Assembly: GCA_028752905.1 (NCBI GenBank) | Contig: JAQNBH010000002.1 | Location: 19,314,430 to 19,378,429, forward strand | Length of the DNA stretch: 64,000 nucleotides | Reading direction: 5' to 3' | Origin: Cladorhizidae sp. MBARI D1340-BT2 | Taxonomy: Eukaryota; Porifera; Demospongiae; Poecilosclerida; Cladorhizidae | Shown here: positions 1 through 15,500 of the stretch, piece after piece | Numbering within the stretch: the first letter of the stretch is position 1 | How the letters are laid out: every line of letters begins with the position of its first letter | Notes under the pieces: model-generated | What the model was told of the DNA's origin: nothing | What the model saw: the letters and a program-made list of their open reading frames with translations, nothing else | Database searches by the model: none | Made by a program: the position numbers and the translations under genes

Positions 1-3000
1 GTGGTGTGCTATGTTGTATATAATAAGCCCCCCCCTCACATGTGGTGTGCTATGTTGTAATAAGCCTCCACCCCTCACATGTGGTGTGCTATGTTGTATA
101 TAATAAGCCTCCCTCCTCACATGTGGTGTGCTATGTTGTAATAAGCCTCCCCCTCACATGTGGTGTGCTATGTTGTATATAATAAGCCTCCCACCCTCAC
201 ATGTGGTGTGCTATGTTGTATATAATAAGCTTCCCTCCTCACATGTGGTGTGCTATGTTGTAATAAGCCTCCCCCTCACATGTGGTGTGCTATGTTGTAT
301 ATAATAACCTCCCCCCTCACATGTGGTGTGCTATGTTGTATATAATAAGCCTCCCTCCTCACATGTGGTGTGCTATGTTGTATATAATAAGCCTCCCTCC
401 TCACATGTGGTGTGCTATGTTGTATATAATAAGCCTCCCTCCTCACATGTGGTGTGCTATGTTGTATATAATAAGCCTCCCTCCTCACATGTGGTGTGCT
501 ATGTTGTATATAATAAGCCTCCCCCCTCACATGTGGTGTGCTATGTTGTATATAATAAGCCTCCCTCCTCACATGTGGTGTGCTATGTTGTATATAATAA
601 GCCTCCCCCCCTCACATGTGGTGTGCTATGTTGTATATAATAAGCCTCCCTCCTCACATGTGGTGTGCTATGTTGTAATAAGCCTCCCCCTCACATGTGG
701 TGTGCTATGTTGTATATAATAAGCCTCCCTCCTCACATGTGGTGTGCTATGTTGTAATAAGCCTCCCCCCCTCACATGTGGTGTGCTATGTTGTATATAA
801 TAAGCCTCCCTCCTCACATGTGGTGTGCTATGTTGTATATAATAAGCCTCCCCCCTCACATGTGGTGTGCTATGTTGTATATAATAAGCCTCCCCCCTCA
901 CATGTGGTGTGCTATGTTGTATATAATAAGCCTCCCCCCTCACATGTGGTGTGCTATGTTGTATATAATAAGCCTCCCCCCTCACATGTGGTGTGCTATG
1001 TTATAATAAGCCTCCCCCCTCACATGTGGTGTGCTATGTTGTAATAAGCCTCCCCCCTCACATGTGGTGTGCTATGTTGTGTATAATAAGCCTCCCTCCT
1101 CACATGTGGTGTGCTATGTTATAATAAGCCTCCCCCCTCACATGTGGTGTGCTATGTTGTATATAATAAGCCTCCCTCCTCACATGTGGTGTGCTATGTT
1201 ATAATAAGCCTCCATTCTCACATGTGGTGTGCTATGTTGTAATAAGCCTCCCCCCTCACATGTGGTGTGCTATGTTGTAATAAGCCTCCCCCCTCACATG
1301 TGGTGTGCTATGTTGTGTATAATAAGCCTCCCTCCTCACATGTGGTGTGCTATGTTATAATAAGCCTCCCCCTTCACATGTGGTGTGCTATGTTGTATAT
1401 AATAAGCCTCCCTCCTCACATGTGGTGTGCTATGTTGTATATAATAAGCCTCCCCCCTCACATGTGGTGTGCTGTTGTATATAATAAGACTCCCCCCTCA
1501 AATGTGTGTGCTATGTTGTAATAAGCCTCCCTCCTCACATGTGGTGTAGCTACGTTGTATATAATAAGCCTCCCTCCTCACATGTGGTGTGCTATGTTGT
1601 AATAAGCCTCCCTCCTCACATGTGGTGTGGTATGTTGTATATAATAATACTCTCTCCTCACATGTGGTGTGCTATGTTGTAATAAGCCTCCCTCCTCACA
1701 TGTGGTGTGCTATGTTGTATATAATAAGACTCCCCCCTCACATGTGGTCTGCTACATGTTGTAATAAGCCTCCCTCCTCACATGTTGTGTGCTATGTTGT
1801 AATAAACCTCCCCCTCACATGTGGTGTGCTATTTTATAATAAGCCTCCCTCCTCACATGTGGTGTGCTATGTTGTATATAATAAGCCTCCCTCCTCACAT
1901 GTGGTGTGCTATGTTGTAATAAGCCTCCCCCCCTCACATGTGGTGTGCTATGTTGTATATAATAAGCCTCCCCCCCTCACATGTGGTGTGCTATGTTGTA
2001 ATAAGCCTCCCCCCCTCACATGTGTTGTGCTATGTTGTAATAAGCCTCCCCCCTCACATGTGGAGTGCTATGTTGTAATAAGCCTCCCTCCTCACATGTG
2101 TGTGCTATGTTGTATATAATAAGCCTCCCTCCTCACATGTGGTGTGCTATGTTGTAATAAGCCTCCCTCCTCACATGTGGTGTGCTATGTTGTATATAAT
2201 AAGCCTCCCCCCCTCACATGTGGTGTGCTATGTTGTATATAATAAGCCTCCCTCCTCACATGTGGTGTGCTATGTTGTAATAAGCCTCCCTCCCTCACAT
2301 GTGGTGTGCTATGTTGTAATAAGCCTCCCCCTCACATGTGGTGTGCTATGTTGTATATAATAAGCCTCCCCCCTCACATGTGGTGTGCTATGTTGTATAT
2401 AATAAGCCTCCCTCCTCACATGTGGTGTGCTATGTTGTATATAATAAGCCTCCCCCCTCACATGTGGTGTGCTATGTTGTATATAATAAGCCTCCCCCCT
2501 CACATGTGGTGTGCTATGTTGTAATAAGCCTCCCCCCTCACATGTGGTGTGCTATGTTGTATATAATAAGCCTCCCTCCTCACATGTGGTGTGCTATGTT
2601 GTAATAAGCCTCCCCCCCTCACATGTGGTGTGCTATGTTGTATATAATAAGCCTCCCCCCTCACATGTGGTGTGCTATGTTGTATATAATAAGCCCCCCC
2701 CTCACATGTGGTGTGCTATGTTGTAATAAGCCTCCCCCCCTCACATGTGGTGTGCTATGTTGTATATAATAAGCCTCCCTCCTCACATGTGGTGTGCTAT
2801 GTTGTAATAAGCCTCCCCCTCACATGTGGTGTGCTATGTTGTATATAATAAGCCTCCCACCCTCACATGTGGTGTGCTATGTTGTATATAATAAGCTTCC
2901 CTCCTCACATGTGTTGTGCTATGTTGTAATAAGCCTCCCCCTCACATGTGGTGTGCTATGTTGTATATAATAAGCCTCCCCCCTCACATGTGGTGTGCTA

Positions 3001-4750
3001 TGTTGTATATAATAAGCCTCCCTCCTCACATGTGGTGTGCTATGTTGTATATAATAAGCCTCCCTCCTCACATGTGGTGTGCTATGTTGTATATAATAAG
3101 CCTCCCTCCTCACATGTGGTGTGCTATGTTGTATATAATAAGCCTCCCTCCTCACATGTGGTGTGCTATGTTGTATATAATAAGCCTCCCCCCTCACATG
3201 TGGTGTGCTATGTTGTATATAATAAGTCTCCCTCCTCACATGTGGTGTGCTATGTTGTATATAATAAGCCTCCCCCCCTCACATGTGGTGTGCTATGTTG
3301 TATATAATAAGCCTCCCTCCTCACATGTGGTGTGCTATGTTGTAATAAGCCTCCCCCTCACATGTGGTGTGCTATGTTGTATATAATAAGCCTCCCTCCT
3401 CACATGTGGTGTGCTATGTTGTAATAAGCCTCCCCCCCTCACATGTGGTGTGCTATGTTGTATATAATAAGACTTCCTCCTCACATGTGGTGTGCTATGT
3501 TGTATATAATAAGCCTCCCCCCTCACATGTGGTGTGCTATGTTGTATATAATAAGCCTCCCCCCTCACATGTGGTGTGCTATGTTGTATATAATAAGCCT
3601 CCCTCCTCACATGTGGTGTGCTATGTTGTAATAAGCCTCCCCCTCACATGTGGTGTGCTATGTTGTATATAATAAGCCTCCCCCCTCACATGTGGTGTGC
3701 TATGTTGTATATAATAAGCCTCCCCCCTCACATGTGGTGTGCTATGTTATAATAAGCCTCCCCCCTCACATGTGGTGTGCTATGTTGTAATAAGCCTCCC
3801 CCCTCACATGTGGTGTGCTATGTTGTGTATAATAAGCCTCCCTCCTCACATGTGGTGTGCTATGTTATAATAAGCCTCCCCCCTCACATGTGGTGTGCTA
3901 TGTTGTATATAATAAGCCTCCCTCCTCACATGTGGTGTGCTATGTTATAATAAGCCTCCATTCTCACATGTGGTGTGCTATGTTGTAATAAGCCTCCCCC
4001 CTCACATGTGGTGTGCTATGTTGTAATAAGCCTCCCCCCTCACATGTGGTGTGCTATGTTGTGTATAATAAGCCTCCCTCCTCACATGTGGTGTGCTATG
4101 TTATAATAAGCCTCCCCCTTCACATGTGGTGTGCTATGTTGTATATAATAAGCCTCCCTCCTCACATGTGGTGTGCTATGTTGTATATAATAAGCCTCCC
4201 CCCTCACATGTGGTGTGCTGTTGTATATAATAAGACTCCCCCCTCAAATGTGTGTGCTATGTTGTAATAAGCCTCCCTCCTCACATGTGGTGTAGCTACG
4301 TTGTATATAATAAGCCTCCCTCCTCACATGTGGTGTGCTATGTTGTAATAAGCCTCCCTCCTCACATGTGGTGTGGTATGTTGTATATAATAAGACTCTC
4401 TCCTCACATGTGGTGTGCTATGTTGTAATAAGCCTCCCTCCTCACATGTGGTGTGCTATGTTGTATATAATAAGACTCCCCCCTCACATGTGGTGTGCTA
4501 CATGTTGTAATAAGCCTCCCTCCTCACATGTTGTGTGCTATGTTGTAATAAACCTCCCCCCTCACATGTGGTGTGCTATTTTATAATAAGCCTCCCTCCT
4601 CACATGTGGTGTGCTATGTTGTATATAATAAGCCTCCCTCCTCACATGTGGTGTGCTATGTTGTAATAAGCCTCCCCCCCTCACATGTGGTGTGCTATGT
4701 TGTAATAAGCCTCCCCCCTCACATGTGGTGTGCTATGTTGTAATAAGCCT
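1..4750. repeat. Higher-order repeat, period about 2.67-2.75 kb
   Basis: Rare monomer variants recur in the same order. TCCATTCTCA occurs at 1,211 and 3,957 (offset 2,746). The shortened TGCTGTTGTATA unit and the variant GTGTAGCTACG also recur at offset 2,746. Nearer the left edge the offset is 2,666-2,667 (CCACCCTCAC at 191 and 2,857), so about 80 bp, two monomers, were gained or lost inside one copy. The first copy is cut by the window edge. Confidence 0.8.
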
Positions 4751-6572
4751 CCCTCCTCACATGTGGTGTGCTATGTTGTATATAATAAGCCTCCCTCCTC
4801 ACATGTGGTGTGCTATGTTATAATAAGCCTCCATTCTCACATGTGGTGTGCTATGTTGTATATAATATAAGCCTCCCTCCTCACATGTGGTGTGCTATGT
4901 TGTATATAATAAGCCTCCCTCCTCACATGTGGTGTGCTATGTTGTATATAATAAGCCTCCCTCCTCACATGTGGTGTGCTATGTTGTATATAATAAGCCT
5001 CCCTCCTCACATGTGGTGTGCTATGTTATAATAAGCCTCCCTCCTCACATGTGGTGTGCTATGTTGTATATAATAAGCCTCCCTCCTCACATGTGGTGTA
5101 GCTATGTTGTATATAATAAGCCTCCCTCCTCACATGTGGTGTAGCTATGTTATATATAATAAGCCTCCCTCCTCACATGTGGTGTGCTATGTTGTATATA
5201 ATAAGCCTCCCTCCTCACATGTGGTGTGCTATGTTATAATAAGCCTCCCTCCTCACATGTGGTGTGCTATGTTGTATATAATAAGCCTCCCTCCTCACAT
5301 GTGGTGTGCTATGTTATAATAAGCCTCCCTCCTCACATGTGGTGTGCTATGTTGTATATAACAAGCCTCCCCCTCACATGTGGTGTGCTATGTTGTATAT
5401 AATAAGCCTCCCTCCTCACATGTGGTGTGCTATGTTGTATATAATAAGCCTCCCTCCTCACATGTGGTGTGCTATGTTGTAATAAGCCTCCCCCCTCACA
5501 TGTGGTGTGCTATGTTGTATATAATAAGCCTCCCTCCTCACATGTTGTGTGCTATGTTGTATATAATAAGCCTCCCCCCTCACATGTGGTGTGCTATGTT
5601 GTATATAATAAGCCTCCCTCCTCACATGTGGTGTGCTATGTTGTATATAATAAGCCTCCCTCCTCACATGTGGTGTGCTATGTTGTATATAATAAGCTTC
5701 CCCCCTCACATGTGGTGTGCTATGTTGTATATAATAAGCCTCCCCCTCACATGTGGTGTGCTATGTTGTATATAATAAGCCTCCCTCCTCACATGTGGTG
5801 TGCTATGTTGTATATAATAAGCCTCCCCCCTCACATGTGGTGTGCTATGTTGTATATAATAAGCCTCCCCCCTCACATGTGGTGTGCTATGTTGTATATA
5901 AAAGCCTCCCTCCTCACATGTGGTGTGCTATGTTGTATATAATAAGCCTCCCCCCCCTCACATGTGGTGTGCTATGTTGTATATAATAAGCCTCCCCCCT
6001 CACATGTGGTGTGCTATGTTGTATATAATAAGCCTCCCCCCCTCACATGTGGTGTACTATGTTGTATATAATAAGCCTCCCTCCTCACATGTGGTGTGCT
6101 ATGTTGTATATAATAAGCCTCCCTCCTCACATGTGGTGTGCTATGTTGTATATAATAAGCCTCCCCCTCACATGTGGTGTGCTATGTTGTATATAATAAG
6201 CTTCCCCCCTCACATGTGGTGTGCTATGTTGTATATAATAAGCCTCCCCCTCACATGTGGTGTGCTATGTTGTATATAATAAGCCTCCCTCCTCACATGT
6301 GGTGTGCTATGTTGTATATAATAAGCCTCCCCCCTCACATGTGGTGTGCTATGTTGTATATAATAAGCCTCCCCCCTCACATGTGGTGTGCTATGTTGTA
6401 TATAATAAGCCTCCCTCCTCACATGTGGTGTGCTATGTTGTATATAATAAGCCTCCCCCCCTCACATGTGGTGTGCTATGTTGTATATAATAAGCCTCCC
6501 CCCTCACATGTGGTGTGCTATGTTGTATATAATAAGCCTCCCCCCCTCACATGTGGTGTGCTATGTTGTATA

Positions 6573-9500
6573 TAATAAGCCTCCCTCCTCACATGTGGTG
6601 TGCTATGTTGTATATAATAAGCCTCCCTCCTCACATGTGGTGTGCTATGTTGTAATAAGCTTCCCCCCTCACATGTGGTGTGCTATGTTGTATATAATAA
6701 GCCTCCCTCCTCACATGTGGTGTGCTATGTTGTATATAATAAGCCTCCCCCTCACATGTGGTGTGCTATGTTGTATATAATAAGCCTCCCACCCTCACAT
6801 GTGGTGTGCTATGTTGTATATAATAAGCCTCCCTCCTCACATGTGGTGTGCTATGTTGTAATAAGCTTCCCCCCTCACATGTGGTGTGCTATGTTGTATA
6901 TAATAAGTCTCCCTCCTCACATGTGGTGTGCTATGTTGTATATAATAAGCCTCCCCCCTCACATGTGGTGTGCTATGTTGTATATAATAAGCCTCCCTCC
7001 TCACATGTGGTGTGCTATGTTGTATATAATAAGCCTCCCTCCTCACATGTGGTGTGCTATGTTGTATATAATAAGCCTCCCTCCTCACATGTGGTGTGCT
7101 ATGTTGTAATAAGCCTCCCTCCTCACATGTGGTGTGCTATGTTGTAATAAGCCTCCCCCCTCACATGTGGTGTGCTATGTTGTATATAATAAGCCTCCCT
7201 CCTCACATGTGGTGTGCTATGTTATAATAAGCCTCCCTCCTCACATGTGGTGTGCTATGTTGTATATAATAAGCCTCCCTCCTCACATGTGGTGTGCTAT
7301 GTTGTATATAATAAGCCTCCCCCCCTCACATGTGGTGTGCTATGTTGTAATAAGCCTCCCACCTCAGATGTGGTGTGCTATGTTGTATATAATAAGCCTC
7401 CCTCCTCACATGTGGTGTGCTATGTTGTAATAAGCTTCCCCCCTAACATGTGGTGTGCTATGTTGTATATAATAAGCCTCCCTCCTCACATGTGGTGTGC
7501 TATGTTGTATATAATAAGCCTCCCCCCTCACATGTGGTGTGCTATGTTGTATATAATAAGCCTCCCTCCTCACATGTGGTGTGCTATGTTGTAATAAGCC
7601 TCCCCCCTCACATGTGGTGTGCTATGTTGTATATAATAAGCCTCCCTCCTCACATGTGGTGTGCTATGTTGTAATAAGCCTCCCTCCTCACATGTGGTGT
7701 GCTATGTTGTGTATAATAAGCCTCCCTCCTCACATGTGGTTTCTATGTTGTAATAAGCCTCCCCCCTCACATGTGGTGTGCTATGTTGTATATAATAAGC
7801 CTCCCCCCTCACATGTGGTGTGCTATGTTGTAATAAGCCTCCCTCCTCACATGTGGTGTGCTATGTTGTAATAAGCTTCCCCCCTCCCATGTGGTGTGCT
7901 ATGTTGTATATAATAAGCCTCCCCGCCTCACATGTGGTGTGCTATGTTGTATATAATAAGCGTCCCTCCTCACATGTGGTGTGCTATGTTGTAATAAGCC
8001 TCCCCCTCACATGTGGTGTGCTATGTTGTATATAATAAGCCTCCCACCCTCACATGCGGTGTGCTATGTTGTATATAATAAGCCTCCCTCCTCACATGTG
8101 GTGTGCTATGTTGTATATAATAAGTCTCCCTCCTCACATGTGGTGTGCTATGTTGTATATAATAAGCCTCCCCCCTCACATGTGGTGTGCTATGTTGTAA
8201 TAAGCTTCCCCCCTCACATGTGGTGTGCTATGATGTATATAATAAGCCTCCCTCCTCACATGTGGTGTGCTATGTTGTAATAAGCCTCCCCCCTCACATG
8301 TGGTGTGCTATGTTGTATATAATAAGTCTCCCTCCTCACATGTGGTGTGCTATGTTGTATATAATAAGCCTCCCTCCTCACATGTGGTGTGCTATGTTGT
8401 AATAAGCTTCCCCCCTCACATGTGGTGTGCTATGTTGTATATAATAAGCCTCCCTCCTCACATGTGGTGTGCTATGTTGTATATAATAAGCCTCCCTCCT
8501 CACATGTGGTGTGCTATGTTGTAATAAGCCTCCCCCCTCACATGTGGTGTGCTATGTTGTAATAAGCCTCCCCCCTCACATGTGGTGTGCTATGTTGTAA
8601 TAAGCCTCCCTCCTCACATGTGGTGTGCTATGTTGTATATAATAAGCCTCCCTCCTCACATGTGGTGTGTTATGTTGTAATAAGCCTCCCTCCTCACATG
8701 TGGTGTGCTATGTTGTATATAATAAGCCTCCCTCCTCACATGTGGTGTGCTATGTTATAATAAGCGTCCATTCTCACATGTGGTGTGCTATGTTGTAATA
8801 AGCCTCTCCCCTCACATGTGGTGTGCTATGTTGTAATAAGCCTCCCCCCTCACATGTGGTGTGCTATGTTGTATATAATAAGCCTCCCCCTCACATGTGG
8901 TGTGCTATGTTGTAATAAGCCTCCCTCCTCACATGTGGTGTGCTATGTTGTAATAAGCTTCCCCCCTCACATGTGGTGTGCTATGTTGTATATAATAAGC
9001 CTCCCTCCTCACATGTGGTGTGCTATGTTGTAATAAGCCTCCCCCTCACATGTGGTGTGCTATGTTGTATATAATAAGCCTCCCTCCTCACATGTGGTGT
9101 GCTATGTTGTATATAATAAGCTTCCCTCCTCACATGTGGTGTGCTATGTTGTAATAAGCCTCCCCCTCACATGTGGTGTGCTATGTTGTATATAATAAGC
9201 CTCCCCCCTCACATGTGGTGTGCTATGTTGTATATAATAAGCCTCCCTCCTCACATGTGGTGTGCTATGTTGTATATAATAAGCCTCCCTCCTCACATGT
9301 GGTGTGCTATGTTGTAATAAGCTTCCCCCCTCACATGTGGTGTGCTATGTTGTAATAAGCTTCCCCCCTCACATGTGGTGTGCTATGTTGTATATAATAA
9401 GCCTCCCCCCTCACATGTGGTGTGCTATGTTGTATATAATAAGCCTCCCTCCTCACATGTGGTGTGCTATGTTGTAATAAGCTTCCCCCCTCACATGTGG

Positions 9501-12500
9501 TGTGCTATGTTGTATATAATAAGACACCCCCCTCACATGTGGTGTGCTATGTTGTAATAAGCTTCCCCCCTCACATGTGGTGTGCTATGTTGTATATAAT
9601 AAGCCTCCCCCCTCACATGTGGTGTGCTATGTTGTATATAATAAGCCTAACCCCTCACATGTGGTGTGCTATGTTGTAATAAGCCTCCCTCCTCACATGT
9701 GGTGTGCTATGTTGTAATAAGCTTCCCCCCTCACATGTGGTGTGCTATGTTGTATATAATAAGCCTCCCCCTCTCACATGTGGTGTGCTATGTTGTATAT
9801 AATAAGCCTCCCACCTCACATGTGGTGTGCTATGTTGTAATAAGCCTCCCCCTCACATGTGGTGTGCTATGTTGTATATAATAAGCCTCCCCCATCACAT
9901 GTGGTTTGCTATGTTGTATATAATAAGCCTCCCCCATCACATGTGGTGTGCTATGTTGTATATAATAAGCCTCCCTCCTCACATGTGGTGTGCTATGTTG
10001 TAATAAGCCTCCCCCTCATATGTGGTGTGCTATGTTGTATATAATAAGCCTCCCCCATCACATGTGGTGTGCTATGTTGTATATAATAAGCCTCCACCCA
10101 CACATGTGGTGTGCTATGTTGTATATAATAAGCCTCCCCCCTCACATGTGGTGTGCTATGTTGTATATAATAAGCCTCCCTCCTCACATGTGGTGTGCTA
10201 TGTTGTAATAAGCCTCCCCCCCTCACATGTGGTGTGCTATGTTGTAATAAGCCTCCCCCCTCACATGTGGTGTTCTATGTTGTATATAATAAGCCTCCCT
10301 CCTCACATGTGATGTGCTATGTTGTATATAATAAGCCTCCCCCCTCACATGTGGTGTGCTATGTTGTAATAAGCCTCCCCCTTCACATGTGGTGTGCTAT
10401 GTTGTGTATAATAAGCCTCCCCCCTCACATGTGGTGTGCTATGTTGTATATAATAAGCCTCCCTCCTCACATATGGTGTGCTATGTTGTATATAATAAGC
10501 CTCCCCCCTCACATGTGGTGTGCTGTTGTATATAATAAGACTCCCCCCTCAAATGTGGTGTGCTATGTTGTAATAAGCCTCCCTCCTCACATGTGGTGTA
10601 GCTACATTGTATATAATAAGCCTCCCTCCTCACATGTGGTGTGCTATGTTGTAATAAGCCTCCCTCCTCACATGTGGTGTGGTATGTTGTATATAATAAG
10701 ACTCTCTCCTCACATGTGGTGTGCTATGTTGTAATAAGCCTCCCTCCTCACATGTGGTGTGCTATGTTGTATATAATAAGACTCCCCCCTCACATGTGGT
10801 GTGCTATGTTGTAATAAGCCTCCCTCCTCACATGTTGTGTGCTATGTTGTAATAAACCTCCCCCCTCACATGTGGTGTGCTATTTTATAATAAGCCTCCC
10901 TCCTCACATGTGGTGTGCTATGTTGTATATAATAAGCCTCCCTCCTCACATGTGGTGTGCTATGTTGTAATAAGCCTCCCCCCTCACATGTGGTGTGCTA
11001 TGTTGTAATAAGCCTCCCACCCTCACATGTGCTGTGCTATGTTGTATATAATAAGCCTCCCTCCTCACATGTGGTGTGCTACGTTGTATATAATAAGACT
11101 CTCTCCTCACATGTGGTGTGCTATGTTGTAATAAGCCTCCCTCCGCACATGTGGTGTGCTATGTTGTATATAATAAGCCTCCCCCCTCACATGTGGTGTG
11201 CTATGTTGTAATAAGCCTCCCTCCTCACATGTGGTGTGCTATGTTGTAATAAGCCTCCCCCCCCTCACATGTGGTGTGCTATGTTGTAATAAGCCTCCCT
11301 CCTCACATGTGGTGTGCTATGTTGTATATAATAAGCCTCCCTCCTCACATGTGGTGTGCTATGTTATAATAAGCCTCCATTCTCACATGTGGTGTGCTAT
11401 GTTGTATATAATAAGCCTCCCCCCTCACATGTGGTGTGCTGTGTTGTAATAAGCCTCCCTCCTCACATGTGGTGTGCTATGTTGTATATAATAAGCCTCC
11501 CTCCTCACATGTGGTGTGCTATGTTGTAATAAGCTTCCCCCCTCACATGTGGTGTGCTATGTTGTATATAATAAGCCTCCCTCCTCACATGTGGTGTGCT
11601 ATGTTGTATATAATAAGCCTCCCCCTCACATGTGGTGTGCTATGTTGTATATAATAAGCCTCCCACCCTCACATGTGGTGTGCTATGTTGTATATAATAA
11701 GCCTCCCTCCTCACATGTGGTGTGCTATGTTGTAATAAGCTTCCCCCCTCACATGTGGTGTGCTATGTTGTATATAATAAGTCTCCCTCCTCACATGTGG
11801 TGTGCTATGTTGTATATAATAAGCCTCCCCCCTCACATGTGGTGTGCTATGTTGTATATAATAAGCCTCCCTCCTCACATGTGGTGTGCTATGTTGTATA
11901 TAATAAGCCTCCCTCCTCACATGTGGTGTGCTATGTTGTATATAATAAGCCTCCCTCCTCACATGTGGTGTGCTATGTTGTAATAAGCCTCCCTCCTCAC
12001 ATGTGGTGTGCTATGTTGTAATAAGCCTCCCCCCTCACATGTGGTGTGCTATGTTGTATATAATAAGCCTCCCTCCTCACATGTGGTGTGCTATGTTATA
12101 ATAAGCCTCCCTCCTCACATGTGGTGTGCTATGTTGTATATAATAAGCCTCCCTCCTCACATGTGGTGTGCTATGTTGTATATAATAAGCCTCCCCCCCT
12201 CACATGTGGTGTGCTATGTTGTAATAAGCCTCCCACCTCAGATGTGGTGTGCTATGTTGTATATAATAAGCCTCCCTCCTCACATGTGGTGTGCTATGTT
12301 GTAATAAGCTTCCCCCCTAACATGTGGTGTGCTATGTTGTATATAATAAGCCTCCCTCCTCACATGTGGTGTGCTATGTTGTATATAATAAGCCTCCCCC
12401 CTCACATGTGGTGTGCTATGTTGTATATAATAAGCCTCCCTCCTCACATGTGGTGTGCTATGTTGTAATAAGCCTCCCCCCTCACATGTGGTGTGCTATG

Positions 12501-15500
12501 TTGTATATAATAAGCCTCCCTCCTCACATGTGGTGTGCTATGTTGTAATAAGCCTCCCTCCTCACATGTGGTGTGCTATGTTGTGTATAATAAGCCTCCC
12601 TCCTCACATGTGGTTTCTATGTTGTAATAAGCCTCCCCCCTCACATGTGGTGTGCTATGTTGTATATAATAAGCCTCCCCCCTCACATGTGGTGTGCTAT
12701 GTTGTAATAAGCCTCCCTCCTCACATGTGGTGTGCTATGTTGTAATAAGCTTCCCCCCTCCCATGTGGTGTGCTATGTTGTATATAATAAGCCTCCCCGC
12801 CTCACATGTGGTGTGCTATGTTGTATATAATAAGCGTCCCTCCTCACATGTGGTGTGCTATGTTGTAATAAGCCTCCCCCTCACATGTGGTGTGCTATGT
12901 TGTATATAATAAGCCTCCCACCCTCACATGCGGTGTGCTATGTTGTATATAATAAGCCTCCCTCCTCACATGTGGTGTGCTATGTTGTATATAATAAGTC
13001 TCCCTCCTCACATGTGGTGTGCTATGTTGTATATAATAAGCCTCCCCCCTCACATGTGGTGTGCTATGTTGTAATAAGCTTCCCCCCTCACATGTGGTGT
13101 GCTATGATGTATATAATAAGCCTCCCTCCTCACATGTGGTGTGCTATGTTGTAATAAGCCTCCCCCCTCACATGTGGTGTGCTATGTTGTATATAATAAG
13201 TCTCCCTCCTCACATGTGGTGTGCTATGTTGTATATAATAAGCCTCCCTCCTCACATGTGGTGTGCTATGTTGTAATAAGCTTCCCCCCTCACATGTGGT
13301 GTGCTATGTTGTATATAATAAGCCTCCCTCCTCACATGTGGTGTGCTATGTTGTATATAATAAGCCTCCCTCCTCACATGTGGTGTGCTATGTTGTAATA
13401 AGCCTCCCCCCTCACATGTGGTGTGCTATGTTGTAATAAGCCTCCCCCCTCACATGTGGTGTGCTATGTTGTAATAAGCCTCCCTCCTCACATGTGGTGT
13501 GCTATGTTGTATATAATAAGCCTCCCTCCTCACATGTGGTGTGTTATGTTGTAATAAGCCTCCCTCCTCACATGTGGTGTGCTATGTTGTATATAATAAG
13601 CCTCCCTCCTCACATGTGGTGTGCTATGTTATAATAAGCGTCCATTCTCACATGTGGTGTGCTATGTTGTAATAAGCCTCTCCCCTCACATGTGGTGTGC
13701 TATGTTGTAATAAGCCTCCCCCCTCACATGTGGTGTGCTATGTTGTATATAATAAGCCTCCCCCTCACATGTGGTGTGCTATGTTGTAATAAGCCTCCCT
13801 CCTCACATGTGGTGTGCTATGTTGTAATAAGCTTCCCCCCTCACATGTGGTGTGCTATGTTGTATATAATAAGCCTCCCTCCTCACATGTGGTGTGCTAT
13901 GTTGTAATAAGCCTCCCCCTCACATGTGGTGTGCTATGTTGTATATAATAAGCCTCCCTCCTCACATGTGGTGTGCTATGTTGTATATAATAAGCTTCCC
14001 TCCTCACATGTGGTGTGCTATGTTGTAATAAGCCTCCCCCTCACATGTGGTGTGCTATGTTGTATATAATAAGCCTCCCCCCTCACATGTGGTGTGCTAT
14101 GTTGTATATAATAAGCCTCCCTCCTCACATGTGGTGTGCTATGTTGTATATAATAAGCCTCCCTCCTCACATGTGGTGTGCTATGTTGTAATAAGCTTCC
14201 CCCCTCACATGTGGTGTGCTATGTTGTAATAAGCTTCCCCCCTCACATGTGGTGTGCTATGTTGTATATAATAAGCCTCCCCCCTCACATGTGGTGTGCT
14301 ATGTTGTATATAATAAGCCTCCCTCCTCACATGTGGTGTGCTATGTTGTAATAAGCTTCCCCCCTCACATGTGGTGTGCTATGTTGTATATAATAAGACA
14401 CCCCCCTCACATGTGGTGTGCTATGTTGTAATAAGCTTCCCCCCTCACATGTGGTGTGCTATGTTGTATATAATAAGCCTCCCCCCTCACATGTGGTGTG
14501 CTATGTTGTATATAATAAGCCTAACCCCTCACATGTGGTGTGCTATGTTGTAATAAGCCTCCCTCCTCACATGTGGTGTGCTATGTTGTAATAAGCTTCC
14601 CCCCTCACATGTGGTGTGCTATGTTGTATATAATAAGCCTCCCCCTCTCACATGTGGTGTGCTATGTTGTATATAATAAGCCTCCCACCTCACATGTGGT
14701 GTGCTATGTTGTAATAAGCCTCCCCCTCACATGTGGTGTGCTATGTTGTATATAATAAGCCTCCCCCATCACATGTGGTTTGCTATGTTGTATATAATAA
14801 GCCTCCCCCATCACATGTGGTGTGCTATGTTGTATATAATAAGCCTCCCTCCTCACATGTGGTGTGCTATGTTGTAATAAGCCTCCCCCTCATATGTGGT
14901 GTGCTATGTTGTATATAATAAGCCTCCCCCATCACATGTGGTGTGCTATGTTGTATATAATAAGCCTCCACCCACACATGTGGTGTGCTATGTTGTATAT
15001 AATAAGCCTCCCCCCTCACATGTGGTGTGCTATGTTGTATATAATAAGCCTCCCTCCTCACATGTGGTGTGCTATGTTGTAATAAGCCTCCCCCCCTCAC
15101 ATGTGGTGTGCTATGTTGTAATAAGCCTCCCCCCTCACATGTGGTGTTCTATGTTGTATATAATAAGCCTCCCTCCTCACATGTGATGTGCTATGTTGTA
15201 TATAATAAGCCTCCCCCCTCACATGTGGTGTGCTATGTTGTAATAAGCCTCCCCCTTCACATGTGGTGTGCTATGTTGTGTATAATAAGCCTCCCCCCTC
15301 ACATGTGGTGTGCTATGTTGTATATAATAAGCCTCCCTCCTCACATATGGTGTGCTATGTTGTATATAATAAGCCTCCCCCCTCACATGTGGTGTGCTGT
15401 TGTATATAATAAGACTCCCCCCTCAAATGTGGTGTGCTATGTTGTAATAAGCCTCCCTCCTCACATGTGGTGTAGCTACATTGTATATAATAAGCCTCCC